Positions 1-8,362 of a DNA stretch of 64,000 nucleotides are shown here, in pieces. Each line of letters opens with the position of its first letter. The first letter of the stretch is position 1. Origin of the DNA: Flavobacteriales bacterium (GTDB taxonomy: Bacteria; Bacteroidota; Bacteroidia; Flavobacteriales_F; PHOS-HE28). Where the stretch lies: positions 868,001 to 932,000 of the forward strand of contig JACJZJ010000002.1 in NCBI GenBank assembly GCA_020635675.1, in the 5' to 3' direction. The position numbers were made by a program, and so were the translations under genes. The notes beneath the pieces were generated by a model. That model did not search any database. It was not told the origin of the DNA and was given only the letters and a program-made list of their open reading frames with translations.

Positions 1-200
1 ACCACCCGTTGCTCTTTGTCGAGGTGGACGACGAAAACCTCAGGGACAACGGTTCCTCGGCCGGGGAACTTCTGGCTTGGCTGCGTGGGTCAGGTTATGC
101 GACGCATGACGCCGAACGGGATGTTCCGTTGGAAGAAGGTCTGGAATTCGCCCATTGCCATTTCGATGTGCTCTGCCGACCGGTTTCCCAGCGGTCATGA
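1..200 (+). CDS. FkbM-family methyltransferase, C-terminal end (partial)
   Basis: Only the last 65 or so codons are present; the gene enters from the left edge. The readable end (HPLLFVEVDDENL, then GSSAGELLAWL and FDVLCRP) resembles the C-terminus of FkbM-type SAM-dependent methyltransferases, where a conserved P-h-h-x-x-E strand is followed by a Leu-rich helix and a short terminal strand. The SAM-binding part lies outside the window, so the assignment rests on the tail alone. The TGA stop at 198-200 overlaps the stop end of the convergent hflX gene by 6 bases, so no terminator separates them. Members of this family commonly methylate sugars of surface glycans, but no substrate can be read here. 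Confidence 0.6.
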   Translation, partial: HPLLFVEVDDENLRDNGSSAGELLAWLRGSGYATHDAERDVPLEEGLEFAHCHFDVLCRPVSQRS

Positions 201-1430
201 GCCCTGGTCGCCGCCCAGGAATTCATCGCTGAAAAGCAGGTCCGACTCATAGGGATACCGGCTGATGTGGATGGCCTTCACCCTTTCGTAGAGCCGCTTT
301 CGCAGCGTTTCGATGTTCCGGCGTGTGGCAGCCGAAAGGAAGATGCACTCCTCCTCGTGCATCCCGGCCATCCAACTGTGCTGCAGCTCCTCCAGGCCGT
401 ACTGTTCCCTTCGCTTGGGAGAAAGGTCATGCGGATCGAACGGCGCGGGATGATAGGCGTCGATCTTGTTGAAGACCACGATCATCGGCTTGGTGCCGGC
501 GCCGATCTCGCTGAGCGTCTGCTTCACCGTGAGGTACTGTTCTTCGAAGTTGCGATGGCTGATGTCCACCACATGGATCAGCAGGTCCGCTTCACGTGTC
601 TCGTCCAACGTGCTCTTGAAGCTTTCGATCAACTGGTGGGGCAGTTTGCGGATGAAGCCCACCGTGTCGCTCAACAGGAAGGGAAGATTGCCGAGCACGA
701 TCTTGCGCACGGTGGTGTCCAGCGTGGCGAAGAGCTTGTCCTCCGCGAACACATCGCTCTTGCTCAGCACGTTCATCAAGGTGCTCTTGCCGACATTGGT
801 GTATCCCACAAGGGCCACGCGGACCAGTTTGCCCCGATTTCCACGTTGCGTGGCCATCTGCTTGTCGATGTTGCGCAACTGTCCTTTCAGGAGGGCGATG
901 CGGTCGCGAACGATGCGTCTGTCCGTTTCGATCTCCTTTTCGCCGGCGCCCCCGCGCGTTCCCGTGCCTCCGCGCTGCCGCTCGAGGTGCGTCCATAACT
1001 TGGTGAGGCGCGGGAGCATGTATTCGTACCGGGCCAGCTCCACCTGTGTTTTTGCATGGGCGGTCCGAGCGCGCCGCGCGAATATGTCCAGGATCAGACG
1101 CGGCCGGTCGAGCACGGCGATACCCAATGCCTTTTCCAGGTTGCGCTGCTGGGCAGGGCTCAATTCATCATCGAAGATGACCACATCGACCATGTTCTCC
1201 TGGACCCATCGCTTGATCTCGGCAAGCTTGCCCGATCCGATGTAGGTCCTTCCGTCCGGCCTGTGCAGCCTCTGGACGAACCGCTTCAGGGTGCGGATGT
1301 CCGCCGTGGTCGCCAGGAATTCCAACTCGTCCAGATACTCCCTGACATGGTCCTCGTCCTGTGCATCGGAGATCACGCCGATGAGCACGGCACTTTCGAC
1401 CTTCGCGGCCCCTTCGAGCGGATCGATCAT
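195..1430 (-). CDS. hflX: GTPase HflX
   Basis: The 411-residue product is a translation-factor GTPase. In other bacteria HflX splits stalled or heat-damaged 70S ribosomes. The N-terminal HflX domain (about residues 15-190) contains DGRTYIGSGK and VVIFDDELSPAQQRNLE, followed by the coiled linker with ERQRGGTGTRGGAGE. The G domain follows, with P-loop GYTNVGKST near residue 208, the switch II motif DTVGFI and the base-binding motif NKID. The ATG at 1430 overlaps the upstream cytochrome gene by 4 bases, so translation is probably coupled. It is the last gene of a three-gene leftward operon. Pairing with a cytochrome c and a membrane protein has no obvious functional meaning. Confidence 0.96.
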   Translation of the reverse strand: MIDPLEGAAKVESAVLIGVISDAQDEDHVREYLDELEFLATTADIRTLKRFVQRLHRPDGRTYIGSGKLAEIKRWVQENMVDVVIFDDELSPAQQRNLEKALGIAVLDRPRLILDIFARRARTAHAKTQVELARYEYMLPRLTKLWTHLERQRGGTGTRGGAGEKEIETDRRIVRDRIALLKGQLRNIDKQMATQRGNRGKLVRVALVGYTNVGKSTLMNVLSKSDVFAEDKLFATLDTTVRKIVLGNLPFLLSDTVGFIRKLPHQLIESFKSTLDETREADLLIHVVDISHRNFEEQYLTVKQTLSEIGAGTKPMIVVFNKIDAYHPAPFDPHDLSPKRREQYGLEELQHSWMAGMHEEECIFLSAATRRNIETLRKRLYERVKAIHISRYPYESDLLFSDEFLGGDQGS

Positions 1431-1768
1431 GGGGACCTTCGTAAAGTGAGCACATGGTCGACCACGGCATCGAGCTCCTCCGGGGTCAGGATCCTGCCGT
1501 AGGCCATCATCGCACCACGGCCGTTCGTCACCACTGCGGCCACTTGCGCGCGGTCAAGCTTGGACACCGCCAGGTCCTTCGCGCCGCTCATGCCGAGTCG
1601 TCCGTCCCTCCCATGACAAAGCGCACATTGCGCATCGAAGATCCTGCCACCCGATGCGTTCGTGCTCGCGTCCGCTGGAAGTTGGCTCGACCCGTTCTCC
1701 ACGCCATCGCAGGCGAACAGTGTCGCCACCATCAATACGACAGCGCTCCTGAGAACGGTCACATCCAT
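1427..1768 (-). CDS. Small c-type cytochrome, probable lipoprotein
   Basis: The 113-residue product begins with a hydrophobic segment ending LFAC, which looks like a lipobox with the lipidated Cys near residue 19. A single heme-c motif CALCH (near residue 48) follows, and a downstream Met-rich stretch (AMMAYG) could supply the axial Met ligand. This matches the small class I cytochrome c fold (cytochrome_CBB3/C6-like). It is likely anchored in the periplasm as an electron carrier. It overlaps hflX by 4 bases and the upstream membrane-protein gene by 10 bases, so all three are probably one transcript. The electron partner is unknown. The oxidase cluster at about 15-19 kb is a candidate only by proximity. 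Confidence 0.8.
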   Translation of the reverse strand: MDVTVLRSAVVLMVATLFACDGVENGSSQLPADASTNASGGRIFDAQCALCHGRDGRLGMSGAKDLAVSKLDRAQVAAVVTNGRGAMMAYGRILTPEELDAVVDHVLTLRRSP

Positions 1769-2205
1769 CCGTACTGACTTCCGAATTCCGTGATCGGCCA
1801 GGGAATGGCCATCAGCATGATGACCAAAGCGAGCAGGTAGAACACCGCGACCCGAAGCTGCTTGCCTGGCTCGGTCCGTGCCCGTCTGGATAGGCTCCGC
1901 CCCAGGGTCACAAGCGCGATGGCGATCAGCATCATGGTGATATGCTCGTATTTCCAGAAGCGGGCGTGCACGGAGGCCATCGCATCGAACGACTTGAACC
2001 GCATGATATAGATGATGATGCCGAAGAGCAATTGCACATGGCAGAGCACCACTGCGATGATGGCCACCAAGCGCTCATAGACCAGGATCGGGCGACGCAG
2101 GACCAGGCCGCGCAAGGCCAAAAGACCGCCCCCGGCCACGAACAGCAGAACGCCATAACGCAGCAGGCTGTGGAAGAAGACCAGAAGGGATGCCGTCGAG
2201 TTCAT
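1759..2205 (-). CDS. Four-helix membrane protein, cytochrome b-like family of Bacteroidota
   Basis: The 148-residue product has four predicted membrane segments. It shows the pattern HSLLRYG (helix 1), CHVQLLFGI (helix 2), FWKYEHITMMLIAIAL (helix 3) and LALVIMLMAIPWP (helix 4). Small proteins with the same spaced His residues are common in Bacteroidota and are often labelled cytochrome B, although heme binding has not been shown to my knowledge. The reading frame stays open upstream to 2478, but only the ATG at 2205 places the first helix near the N-terminus. A possible promoter (TATTTTCG, one mismatch to TAnnTTTG) lies at 2223-2230. As first gene of an operon with a cytochrome c, a redox role is plausible. 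Confidence 0.7.
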   Translation of the reverse strand: MNSTASLLVFFHSLLRYGVLLFVAGGGLLALRGLVLRRPILVYERLVAIIAVVLCHVQLLFGIIIYIMRFKSFDAMASVHARFWKYEHITMMLIAIALVTLGRSLSRRARTEPGKQLRVAVFYLLALVIMLMAIPWPITEFGSQYGWM

Positions 2206-2246
2206 GTCCGTGTTGGCGCCCGCGAAAATAGGCAGACCGTTACGGC

Positions 2247-2254
2247 TACATTTG
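2247..2254 (+). promoter_or_regulatory. TAnnTTTG promoter box for the amidohydrolase pair
   Basis: TACATTTG matches the Bacteroidota -7 consensus exactly and lies in the gap between two divergent genes. A near-match on the other strand (2223-2230) would serve the leftward operon. If transcription starts 5-8 bases downstream, translation must begin at or after about 2261, which argues against the upstream ATG at 2204. Confidence 0.5.
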
Positions 2255-2260
2255 GGCGAT

Positions 2261-5200
2261 TTGGCAGGGCGAGGCGCATACGCGATCCCGATGGTCCTGG
2301 TCCTGTGCTCCCTTGCCCGGGCCCAGGACATCGCACCTGTCAACGGCCCGCAAGATCGCGACGTTCCGGTGCATGCATTCCTGCATGCCACCGTCCACGT
2401 CGATCCCACTACCGCATTGGCCGATGCCACGGTGATCGTGACCGGTGATCGGATCACGGAGGTCGGTCGCCGCGTCAAGGTCCCTGCCTATGCCGTACGA
2501 TATGATCTGACCGGAGCCCATATCTGGCCGGGTGTGGTCGAGCCGTTCTGCGACCTCGGCATGAAGTCCTCGATGCAACGGTCAGGTAAGGAGAAAGGTG
2601 CACATCATTGGAACGACGCGGTCCATGCGACCACCATGGCGGCCGCTCTTTATGCGGAGGACAGCGTGCGAGCCCGTGCTTTTCGTGCGCAGGGGGTCGG
2701 CCTGGTCGTCACGCACCTGCGGGATGGCATCGTACAGGGGAGCGGAGCGGCGGTCCTGCTGGCCGATCGTTCGCCGGCACTCGATGTCCTGCTCCCCCGG
2801 GCATCCGCAAATTTCTCCTTGGACAAGGGGACTTCGAAGGATCCGTACCCCAGCTCGCGCATGGGTGCGATCGCCCTGCTCCGGCAGACCGTTCTTGATG
2901 CACGCTGGTATGCCAGGCAAGGCAGTGAACAGCTCAGGGACATCGACCTGGCCGCGCTGAACGACCTGTTGGACCTTCCGCTGGTGTTCGAAGCGAAGGA
3001 TAGGAACGATGTGCTGCGGATCGCTTCCCTCTGCGAGGAGCTCGGCCTTCGGCCCATAGTGAAAGGCTGCGGCGATGCATACGCCCGCGCTTCGGAGATC
3101 GCAGCCACCGGTGTGCCTTTGCTCCTCCCGCTCGACCTGCCCGCTCCCCTGGACGTCACCGACCCGTTCGAGGCCATGGAGGTCCCGCTGTCCGATCTGA
3201 AGCATTGGGAGCTCGCCCCCCACAACGCGCATATCCTGCGGGACGCCGGTTGCACATTCGCATTCACCACGAGTGGTTCGGAACGGCCTGATGCGCTTTG
3301 GCCTGCACTACGTCGTGTGGTCCTGGCCGGTCTGGACACGGCCACCGCCATGGCCGCGCTCACTACGGTCCCCGCGGAGCTGTTCGGTCTGGACGATCAG
3401 GTCGGTGCGATCCGCCCAGGGATGCTTGCGGACCTGATCATCAGTACACGCCACCTCCTGGACCACCAGGACACGATCCTGGAGACCTGGGTGGCCGGAA
3501 GGCGGTTCGTGCAGGTGGATCGCAACCGCCCGGACGTGCATGGAACGTTCGACCTGAACCTGGATGCGCGGATCTACCGCTTGGAGGTTACCGGCATGGG
3601 GCCGACCCCCCGGGCCACCGTTCGGAACCTCACCGGTGACACGGCACGGGTGAAAGCGTCCGTGCAATTGGAGGGGCAAAGGGTCGGTCTGGCGTTCGAG
3701 GGCCGGAAGCTCGGCATCGCGGGACCGGTCCGATTGAACGGAATTCTTCATCGGGATGGTGCCATCTGGGACGGGCATGGGCAGATGCCGGATGGTCGCT
3801 GGATCGCCTGGAGCGCCTTGCGGCAGGTCGGAGAAGCGCCGGAGCGTGTGCGCATGGGCAGGGATGAACGAACCCTGGATAGTCTCTACGCCCTGCCACC
3901 AGGGGACATCTGGTATCCCGACATGGCCTTTGGCTCACCCCGGCCACAGGACACCCTGACCGCGATCTTCCGGCACGCTACGGTATGGTCGAACGGCCCG
4001 GATGGCATACTGCGGAACATGGATGTGTGTGTAGCCGGAGGGCGGATCAAGGCGGTGGGTCGCGATCTCCGGATCGCCACCTTGTTCCCCGGTAGACATC
4101 CTCCCCTGGTGGAGGAGATCGACGCGACCGGCAAGCACCTCACGTGCGGGATCATCGACGAACATGCGCACATCGCCATCAGTGGAGGCGTGAACGAATC
4201 CGGAGAGGCAAACTCGGCGGAGGTCCGTGTGGGCGACGTCATCGATCCGGATGCCATCGCGATCTACCGGTCCCTGGCCGGGGGGGTCACCACGGTGCAG
4301 CAATTGCACGGATCGGCCAATCCCATTGGTGGTCAGAGTTCGCTGATCAAACTGCGTTGGGGGCGCGATGCGGACGGGCTTCGCATCGCCGACGCTCCCA
4401 AGTTCATCAAGTTCGCCCTGGGCGAGAACGTGAAACAAAGCTGGTCGACACGGGCCACCCGCTATCCCCGGACGCGCATGGGGGTCGAACAATTGATGAT
4501 GGATGCCTTCCAGCAGGCGCGGGAAGTGCAGCGATCCCAGGATGCCTATGCGGCCTTGCGACCGAAGGAACGTGCCCTGACCCCTGCGCCGCGACGTGAT
4601 CTGCGCCTTGAAGCGTTGGCCGAGGTGCTGCGCGGCGAACGGCACATCACCTGCCATAGCTATGTGCAGAGCGAGATCCTCATGCTCCTGCGCCTGGCCG
4701 ACAGCCTGGGCTTTCACGTGAACACCTTCACCCACGTGCTCGAGGGCTACAAAGTGGCCCCCGAACTCCGTGCGCATGGTGCTTCCGCGAGCACCTTCAG
4801 CGATTGGTGGGCCTACAAGTTCGAGGTGTACGAGGCGATCCCTTACAATGCCGCCCTGATGCAGGAGGCCGGTGTGAACACGGCCATCAACAGCGATGAC
4901 GCCGAGATGGAACGGCGATTGAACCAGGAGGCCGCCAAGACCATGAAATACGGCGGAACAACGCGGGAGAAGGCCTGGGAAATGGTGACCCTCGGCCCAG
5001 CACGCATGCTCCATCTCGATCAGCGCATGGGCAGCGTGGAGGTCGGTAAGGATGCCGATCTGGTGCTCTGGACCGATGATCCGCTCACGATCGATGCTCA
5101 CGTGGTGATGACGCTCGTCGACGGGGTGCCCTATTTCGATGCCGAGCGCGACAAGGAGCTGCGCAGCGCCATCGTGGCCGAACGCCAGCGGATCATCGGT

Positions 5201-5299
5201 CGCATGCTCGCCGAACAACGCGCCGGTGCCAGGGTCAGGAAGGCCAGGGTACAACGGGAGGGACAATGGCATTGCGAGAGCCTGGGACAACGCCCATGA
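2261..5299 (+). CDS. Exported double-domain amidohydrolase
   Basis: The product is about 1012 residues with two amidohydrolase-fold units. The first unit (to about residue 480) has the entry and exit beta-sandwich motifs, but where the metal-binding D-x-H-x-H should be it reads WPGVVEPFCDLGM, so it cannot bind metal in the usual way. The second unit keeps a metal site: CGIIDEHAHIAISGG, then THVLEGYK and NSDDAEMERR. It resembles imidazolonepropionase-like and D-aminoacylase-like proteins. The TTG at 2261 gives a normal signal peptide (basic MAGRG, hydrophobic core, cleavage after ARA). The ATGs at 2204 and 2291 are alternatives; the latter leaves only about 12 residues before the cleavage site. 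It overlaps the next amidohydrolase by 4 bases. The substrate cannot be told; cyclic amides or peptides are possible. Confidence 0.82.
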   Translation: MAGRGAYAIPMVLVLCSLARAQDIAPVNGPQDRDVPVHAFLHATVHVDPTTALADATVIVTGDRITEVGRRVKVPAYAVRYDLTGAHIWPGVVEPFCDLGMKSSMQRSGKEKGAHHWNDAVHATTMAAALYAEDSVRARAFRAQGVGLVVTHLRDGIVQGSGAAVLLADRSPALDVLLPRASANFSLDKGTSKDPYPSSRMGAIALLRQTVLDARWYARQGSEQLRDIDLAALNDLLDLPLVFEAKDRNDVLRIASLCEELGLRPIVKGCGDAYARASEIAATGVPLLLPLDLPAPLDVTDPFEAMEVPLSDLKHWELAPHNAHILRDAGCTFAFTTSGSERPDALWPALRRVVLAGLDTATAMAALTTVPAELFGLDDQVGAIRPGMLADLIISTRHLLDHQDTILETWVAGRRFVQVDRNRPDVHGTFDLNLDARIYRLEVTGMGPTPRATVRNLTGDTARVKASVQLEGQRVGLAFEGRKLGIAGPVRLNGILHRDGAIWDGHGQMPDGRWIAWSALRQVGEAPERVRMGRDERTLDSLYALPPGDIWYPDMAFGSPRPQDTLTAIFRHATVWSNGPDGILRNMDVCVAGGRIKAVGRDLRIATLFPGRHPPLVEEIDATGKHLTCGIIDEHAHIAISGGVNESGEANSAEVRVGDVIDPDAIAIYRSLAGGVTTVQQLHGSANPIGGQSSLIKLRWGRDADGLRIADAPKFIKFALGENVKQSWSTRATRYPRTRMGVEQLMMDAFQQAREVQRSQDAYAALRPKERALTPAPRRDLRLEALAEVLRGERHITCHSYVQSEILMLLRLADSLGFHVNTFTHVLEGYKVAPELRAHGASASTFSDWWAYKFEVYEAIPYNAALMQEAGVNTAINSDDAEMERRLNQEAAKTMKYGGTTREKAWEMVTLGPARMLHLDQRMGSVEVGKDADLVLWTDDPLTIDAHVVMTLVDGVPYFDAERDKELRSAIVAERQRIIGRMLAEQRAGARVRKARVQREGQWHCESLGQRP

Positions 5300-6603
5300 A
5301 AACCATCCCGTTCCTCCTGCTCCTATCGACCGTGTGCCACGCCATGGGCCAACGTCCGGAGCCGGCACCGGTGCAGACCAGGAGCATACTGGTCCAAGGG
5401 GGTACGGTGCACGTGGGCGACGGTCGTCTGATAATGGATGGTGTGGTCGGTTTTCGGAACGGCAGGATCGACCATGTCGGGAATGTGGCGACGGTGACCG
5501 CCACCTACGATACCGTGATCGACGCCCGGGGCATGGAGGTCTATCCTGGCCTGATCCTGCCCGACGCCACGCTGGGGCTCGGTGAGATCGATCAGGTGAA
5601 CGCCACCATGGACGAGCGCGAAGCGGGCGACCGGACGCCGGAGGTGCGCGCGATCGCCGCCTACAATGCCGATTCACGGATCATCCCCACCGTGCGTCGC
5701 AACGGCGTGCTTCTCGCGCAGATCTGTCCAAGGGGGGGTATCATCAGCGGCACGAGCAGTATCGTCCAACTCGATGCCTGGGGAACCTCGGATGCCACGG
5801 TCCGGGTGGACGATGGCGTCCATCTTGTCTGGCCGGACCGGTATGACAGGAACGGGTGGTGGGCCGAACCAGGTCCTACCGTGAAGGCGGAGGCGAACAA
5901 GCGGGAGGCGATCCTATCGGAATTGGAGGACCGCTTCCTCAGGGCGAGCGCATATGCCCAGCGTACGCACCCCGATCCGGTGGATGTCCGGTCGGAGGCA
6001 TTGAAGGGACTTTTCACGGGTGCACGCACCCTGTTCGTGCACGCGGACGAGGCGATCGCGATCCAGGAGGCCGTGCTGTTCGCACGCCGTGTGGGTGTGC
6101 AGCGCATGGTCCTGGTCGGAGGGTATGACGCGTGGCGCGTCGGGGACCTGCTTCGCGAGAACAAGGTGCCGGTGATCCTTCGACGCCTGCACAGCCTGCC
6201 GCTCCGGGAGGATGACGATATCGATCTGCCTTATCGCCTGCCCGCACTGATGAAGGCGCAGGGGTTGACCTTCTGCCTGGGTTATTCGGGTGGAATGGAA
6301 CGCATGGGGTCCAGGAACCTACCGTTCGTGGCCGGCACGGCCGCCGCATATGGCCTGGATCCGGAGGAGGCACTTCGCGCCGTGACCTTCGATGCCGCCC
6401 GGATACTGGGGATAAGTAATGATTATGGCTCCTTGCAGGAAGGTCTGTCAGCGACCCTGTTCATTTCGCGTGGCAATGTTCTGGACATGCGCACCAATGA
6501 TGTGGTCATGGCGTTCATCGATGGCCGGGCCCTTCATTTGGATGGCATCCAGGAGTCCCTTTTCGAGCGCTACCGAAGGCATAACGCGGGTCCTGGACAT
6601 TGA
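5296..6603 (+). CDS. Exported amidohydrolase-fold protein, probably catalytically degenerate
   Basis: The 435-residue product starts with a clear signal peptide (MKTIPFLLLLSTVCHAMGQ). ILVQGGTVHVGDGRLIMDGVVGF and the C-terminal DAARILGI, SLQEGLSATLFI and VVMAFIDGRAL are typical of the amidohydrolase beta-sandwich and barrel end. The expected HxH after PGLI is replaced by LPDATLGL, and I find no later His pair at the usual strands. It most resembles the N-terminal unit of the preceding protein. Its ATG overlaps the preceding stop (ATGA), so the two are co-translated and probably form a heteromeric complex with this subunit non-catalytic. That is inference. Confidence 0.8.
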   Translation: MKTIPFLLLLSTVCHAMGQRPEPAPVQTRSILVQGGTVHVGDGRLIMDGVVGFRNGRIDHVGNVATVTATYDTVIDARGMEVYPGLILPDATLGLGEIDQVNATMDEREAGDRTPEVRAIAAYNADSRIIPTVRRNGVLLAQICPRGGIISGTSSIVQLDAWGTSDATVRVDDGVHLVWPDRYDRNGWWAEPGPTVKAEANKREAILSELEDRFLRASAYAQRTHPDPVDVRSEALKGLFTGARTLFVHADEAIAIQEAVLFARRVGVQRMVLVGGYDAWRVGDLLRENKVPVILRRLHSLPLREDDDIDLPYRLPALMKAQGLTFCLGYSGGMERMGSRNLPFVAGTAAAYGLDPEEALRAVTFDAARILGISNDYGSLQEGLSATLFISRGNVLDMRTNDVVMAFIDGRALHLDGIQESLFERYRRHNAGPGH

Positions 6604-6769
6604 ACCGGTACCTGTTTGTCAACAAGGACCGGTGTGCATCGGATACCTGTTCGAGGCCCGCGCAGGTCTGAAATGCGCCACTTTCGGCCTACGGCGCGAC
6701 TGACCATGCACCAGCGTTCTCTCGAGCGTGCATCGTGAGCATGTCGGAACGCCCTGAGCTGGAAAGACA

Positions 6770-7486
6770 ATGCAACTGGAACTGCTTTACAGCCCCTGGC
6801 GGGCCACCCGTGTCTTTTTGATAGTGCTCGGAGCCTTGGTGGCCATGCATCTTCTCGTGGCTTTCTGCCACCTCTTTCTGCATTGGCCCGTCAATGCCCT
6901 GACCATCCTGTTCGATCTGGACGCGGAGAACAACGCGCCCACCTTCTACAACTGCTTCCTGTTCTTCGTCGGGGCGTTCTTCTTTTATCTCGCTTGGCGG
7001 ATCGAGGAGAGGCGCCCACGATGGCCCTGGTATCTGATGGCGGTGGTGTTCGTGTTCCTGGGGTTCGATGAAGGCGCGCAGGTCCATGAGCAGTTCATGC
7101 TCGTCACCCTGCGGATGATGGACTGGAAGTTCGGGGAGATGGGCATGCTCTACTATGCCTGGTACATACCATATGGCCTGGCAACCCTGGCCCTAGCGCT
7201 GCTGTTGGTCCGGTGGCTCTTCCGGCTGGATCCCCGTACACGCTGGGGCATGGTGGTCGGTGGAGTGATCTACGTGACGGGTGCGGTGTTCTTCGAGTCG
7301 ATCAGTGGCGACATTGCCGAATCCATCGGGGACGTCGATCTGGGCATGAACGGTGCATACGTCACCGTGGTGACCTTCGAGGAGACCTTTGAGATGCTGG
7401 GACTGATCATCTGCAACCATTTCGTTCTGGAACGTCTGGCCCGCGCGCAGTTGGAGTTGCGGTTCCGGCCGGATACGGACCGATAG
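6770..7486 (+). CDS. Six-helix membrane protein of unknown function
   Basis: The 238-residue product has about six predicted membrane segments and charged loops. A distinctive acidic/His motif, LGFDEGAQVHEQF (about residues 97-109), sits after helix 3, and a second acidic cluster (EESI..DIAESIGDVDLG region) sits before the last helix. Motifs of the form LDE-x-x-x-x-HE recur in unclassified bacterial membrane proteins, but I cannot name a family. The C-terminus ends in a basic amphipathic tail. The 166 bases upstream hold no TAnnTTTG box that I can see. The only structure noticed there is an ACCGGT palindrome repeated at about 6604-6634. It may be transcribed alone, because the next gene has its own promoter box. 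Confidence 0.65.
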   Translation: MQLELLYSPWRATRVFLIVLGALVAMHLLVAFCHLFLHWPVNALTILFDLDAENNAPTFYNCFLFFVGAFFFYLAWRIEERRPRWPWYLMAVVFVFLGFDEGAQVHEQFMLVTLRMMDWKFGEMGMLYYAWYIPYGLATLALALLLVRWLFRLDPRTRWGMVVGGVIYVTGAVFFESISGDIAESIGDVDLGMNGAYVTVVTFEETFEMLGLIICNHFVLERLARAQLELRFRPDTDR

Positions 7487-7500
7487 GCGGATTGGGCGGT

Positions 7501-7508
7501 TACATTTG
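7501..7508 (+). promoter_or_regulatory. TAnnTTTG promoter box for cysQ
   Basis: TACATTTG is an exact -7 consensus match 13 bases after the preceding stop codon. A GTG codon begins at 7514, only 5 bases after the box, and an in-frame ATG at 7547. If the box is used, either the mRNA is nearly leaderless from GTG or the ATG is the true start. Confidence 0.55.
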
Positions 7509-7546
7509 GCGCCGTGGGATCGAAGGACGACGCCATCGCGGGCCTC

Positions 7547-8356
7547 ATGGACCTGGCGATAGAAGCCGCCCTGAAGGCGGGTGCGGCCATTCGCGAAGTA
7601 TATGGATCGGCGTTCGCCGTGGAGCTGAAATCGGACGATTCACCATTGACCGAGGCGGATGGACGGGCGCATGCCGTCATTGCGGACGTGCTCAAGACCT
7701 CGCGCCTCCCCGTGCTCAGTGAAGAAGGTGCCCGGACCGATCCGGAAGTGCGGCAGCAATGGCGGCGCTACTGGCTCGTGGACCCGCTGGACGGGACCAA
7801 GGAGTTCATCCGTCGCAATGGGGAATTCACGGTGAACATCGCCTTGATGGGCAGGGACGATGAGCCGCTGTCCGCGCTTGGTGCCGCCACACCCCTGGCC
7901 GGTGTGATCTATGTTCCGGTGAAGGACGTGCTCTATTTCGCCTGGCCGGCCGGTGGTGCCTGGAGGCAGGAACGCGCCGGAACCTTGAACGGGAGCGGCG
8001 CGTATGAACGCACCGCGCAGAGCGAGCGATTGCCCGTGGACCACCAACGAGACGCCTTCACCATCGTGGCCAGCCGGTCCCACCGGAGCCCGGAAACCGA
8101 GGCCTTCATCGCGCGCATGCGACAGGAGCACGGCCATGTGGAACTGGCGAGCATGGGCAGCGCCTTGAAGATCTGCCTGGTGGCCGAGGGAACGGCCGAT
8201 GTCTATCCACGTTACGCGCCCACCATGGAGTGGGATACCGCCGCGGGGCATGCCATTGCGCGCCAGGCCGGCCGTGAGCTTTTCGATCTGACCACCAATG
8301 CGCCGATGCGTTACAACAAACATGACCTGGTGAACCAGTGGTTCATCGTTCAATGA
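7547..8356 (+). CDS. cysQ: 3'(2'),5'-bisphosphate nucleotidase CysQ
   Basis: This inositol-monophosphatase-family enzyme removes a phosphate from adenosine 3',5'-bisphosphate, the by-product of sulfate activation and sulfotransfer. The metal-binding motifs are visible: SPLTEADG, LSEEGA and WLVDPLDGTKEF, then MEWDTAAGHAI near the C-terminus. The family signature WxxDPLDGTxxF is intact. I chose the ATG at 7547 (269 residues) because the distance from it to the AAxREVYG helix matches E. coli CysQ. An upstream in-frame GTG at 7514 would add 11 residues. The downstream gmd gene starts 6 bases after the stop, so the two are probably one transcript. No sulfate-assimilation genes are nearby. Confidence 0.9.
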   Translation: MDLAIEAALKAGAAIREVYGSAFAVELKSDDSPLTEADGRAHAVIADVLKTSRLPVLSEEGARTDPEVRQQWRRYWLVDPLDGTKEFIRRNGEFTVNIALMGRDDEPLSALGAATPLAGVIYVPVKDVLYFAWPAGGAWRQERAGTLNGSGAYERTAQSERLPVDHQRDAFTIVASRSHRSPETEAFIARMRQEHGHVELASMGSALKICLVAEGTADVYPRYAPTMEWDTAAGHAIARQAGRELFDLTTNAPMRYNKHDLVNQWFIVQ

Positions 8357-8362
8357 CCGCCC

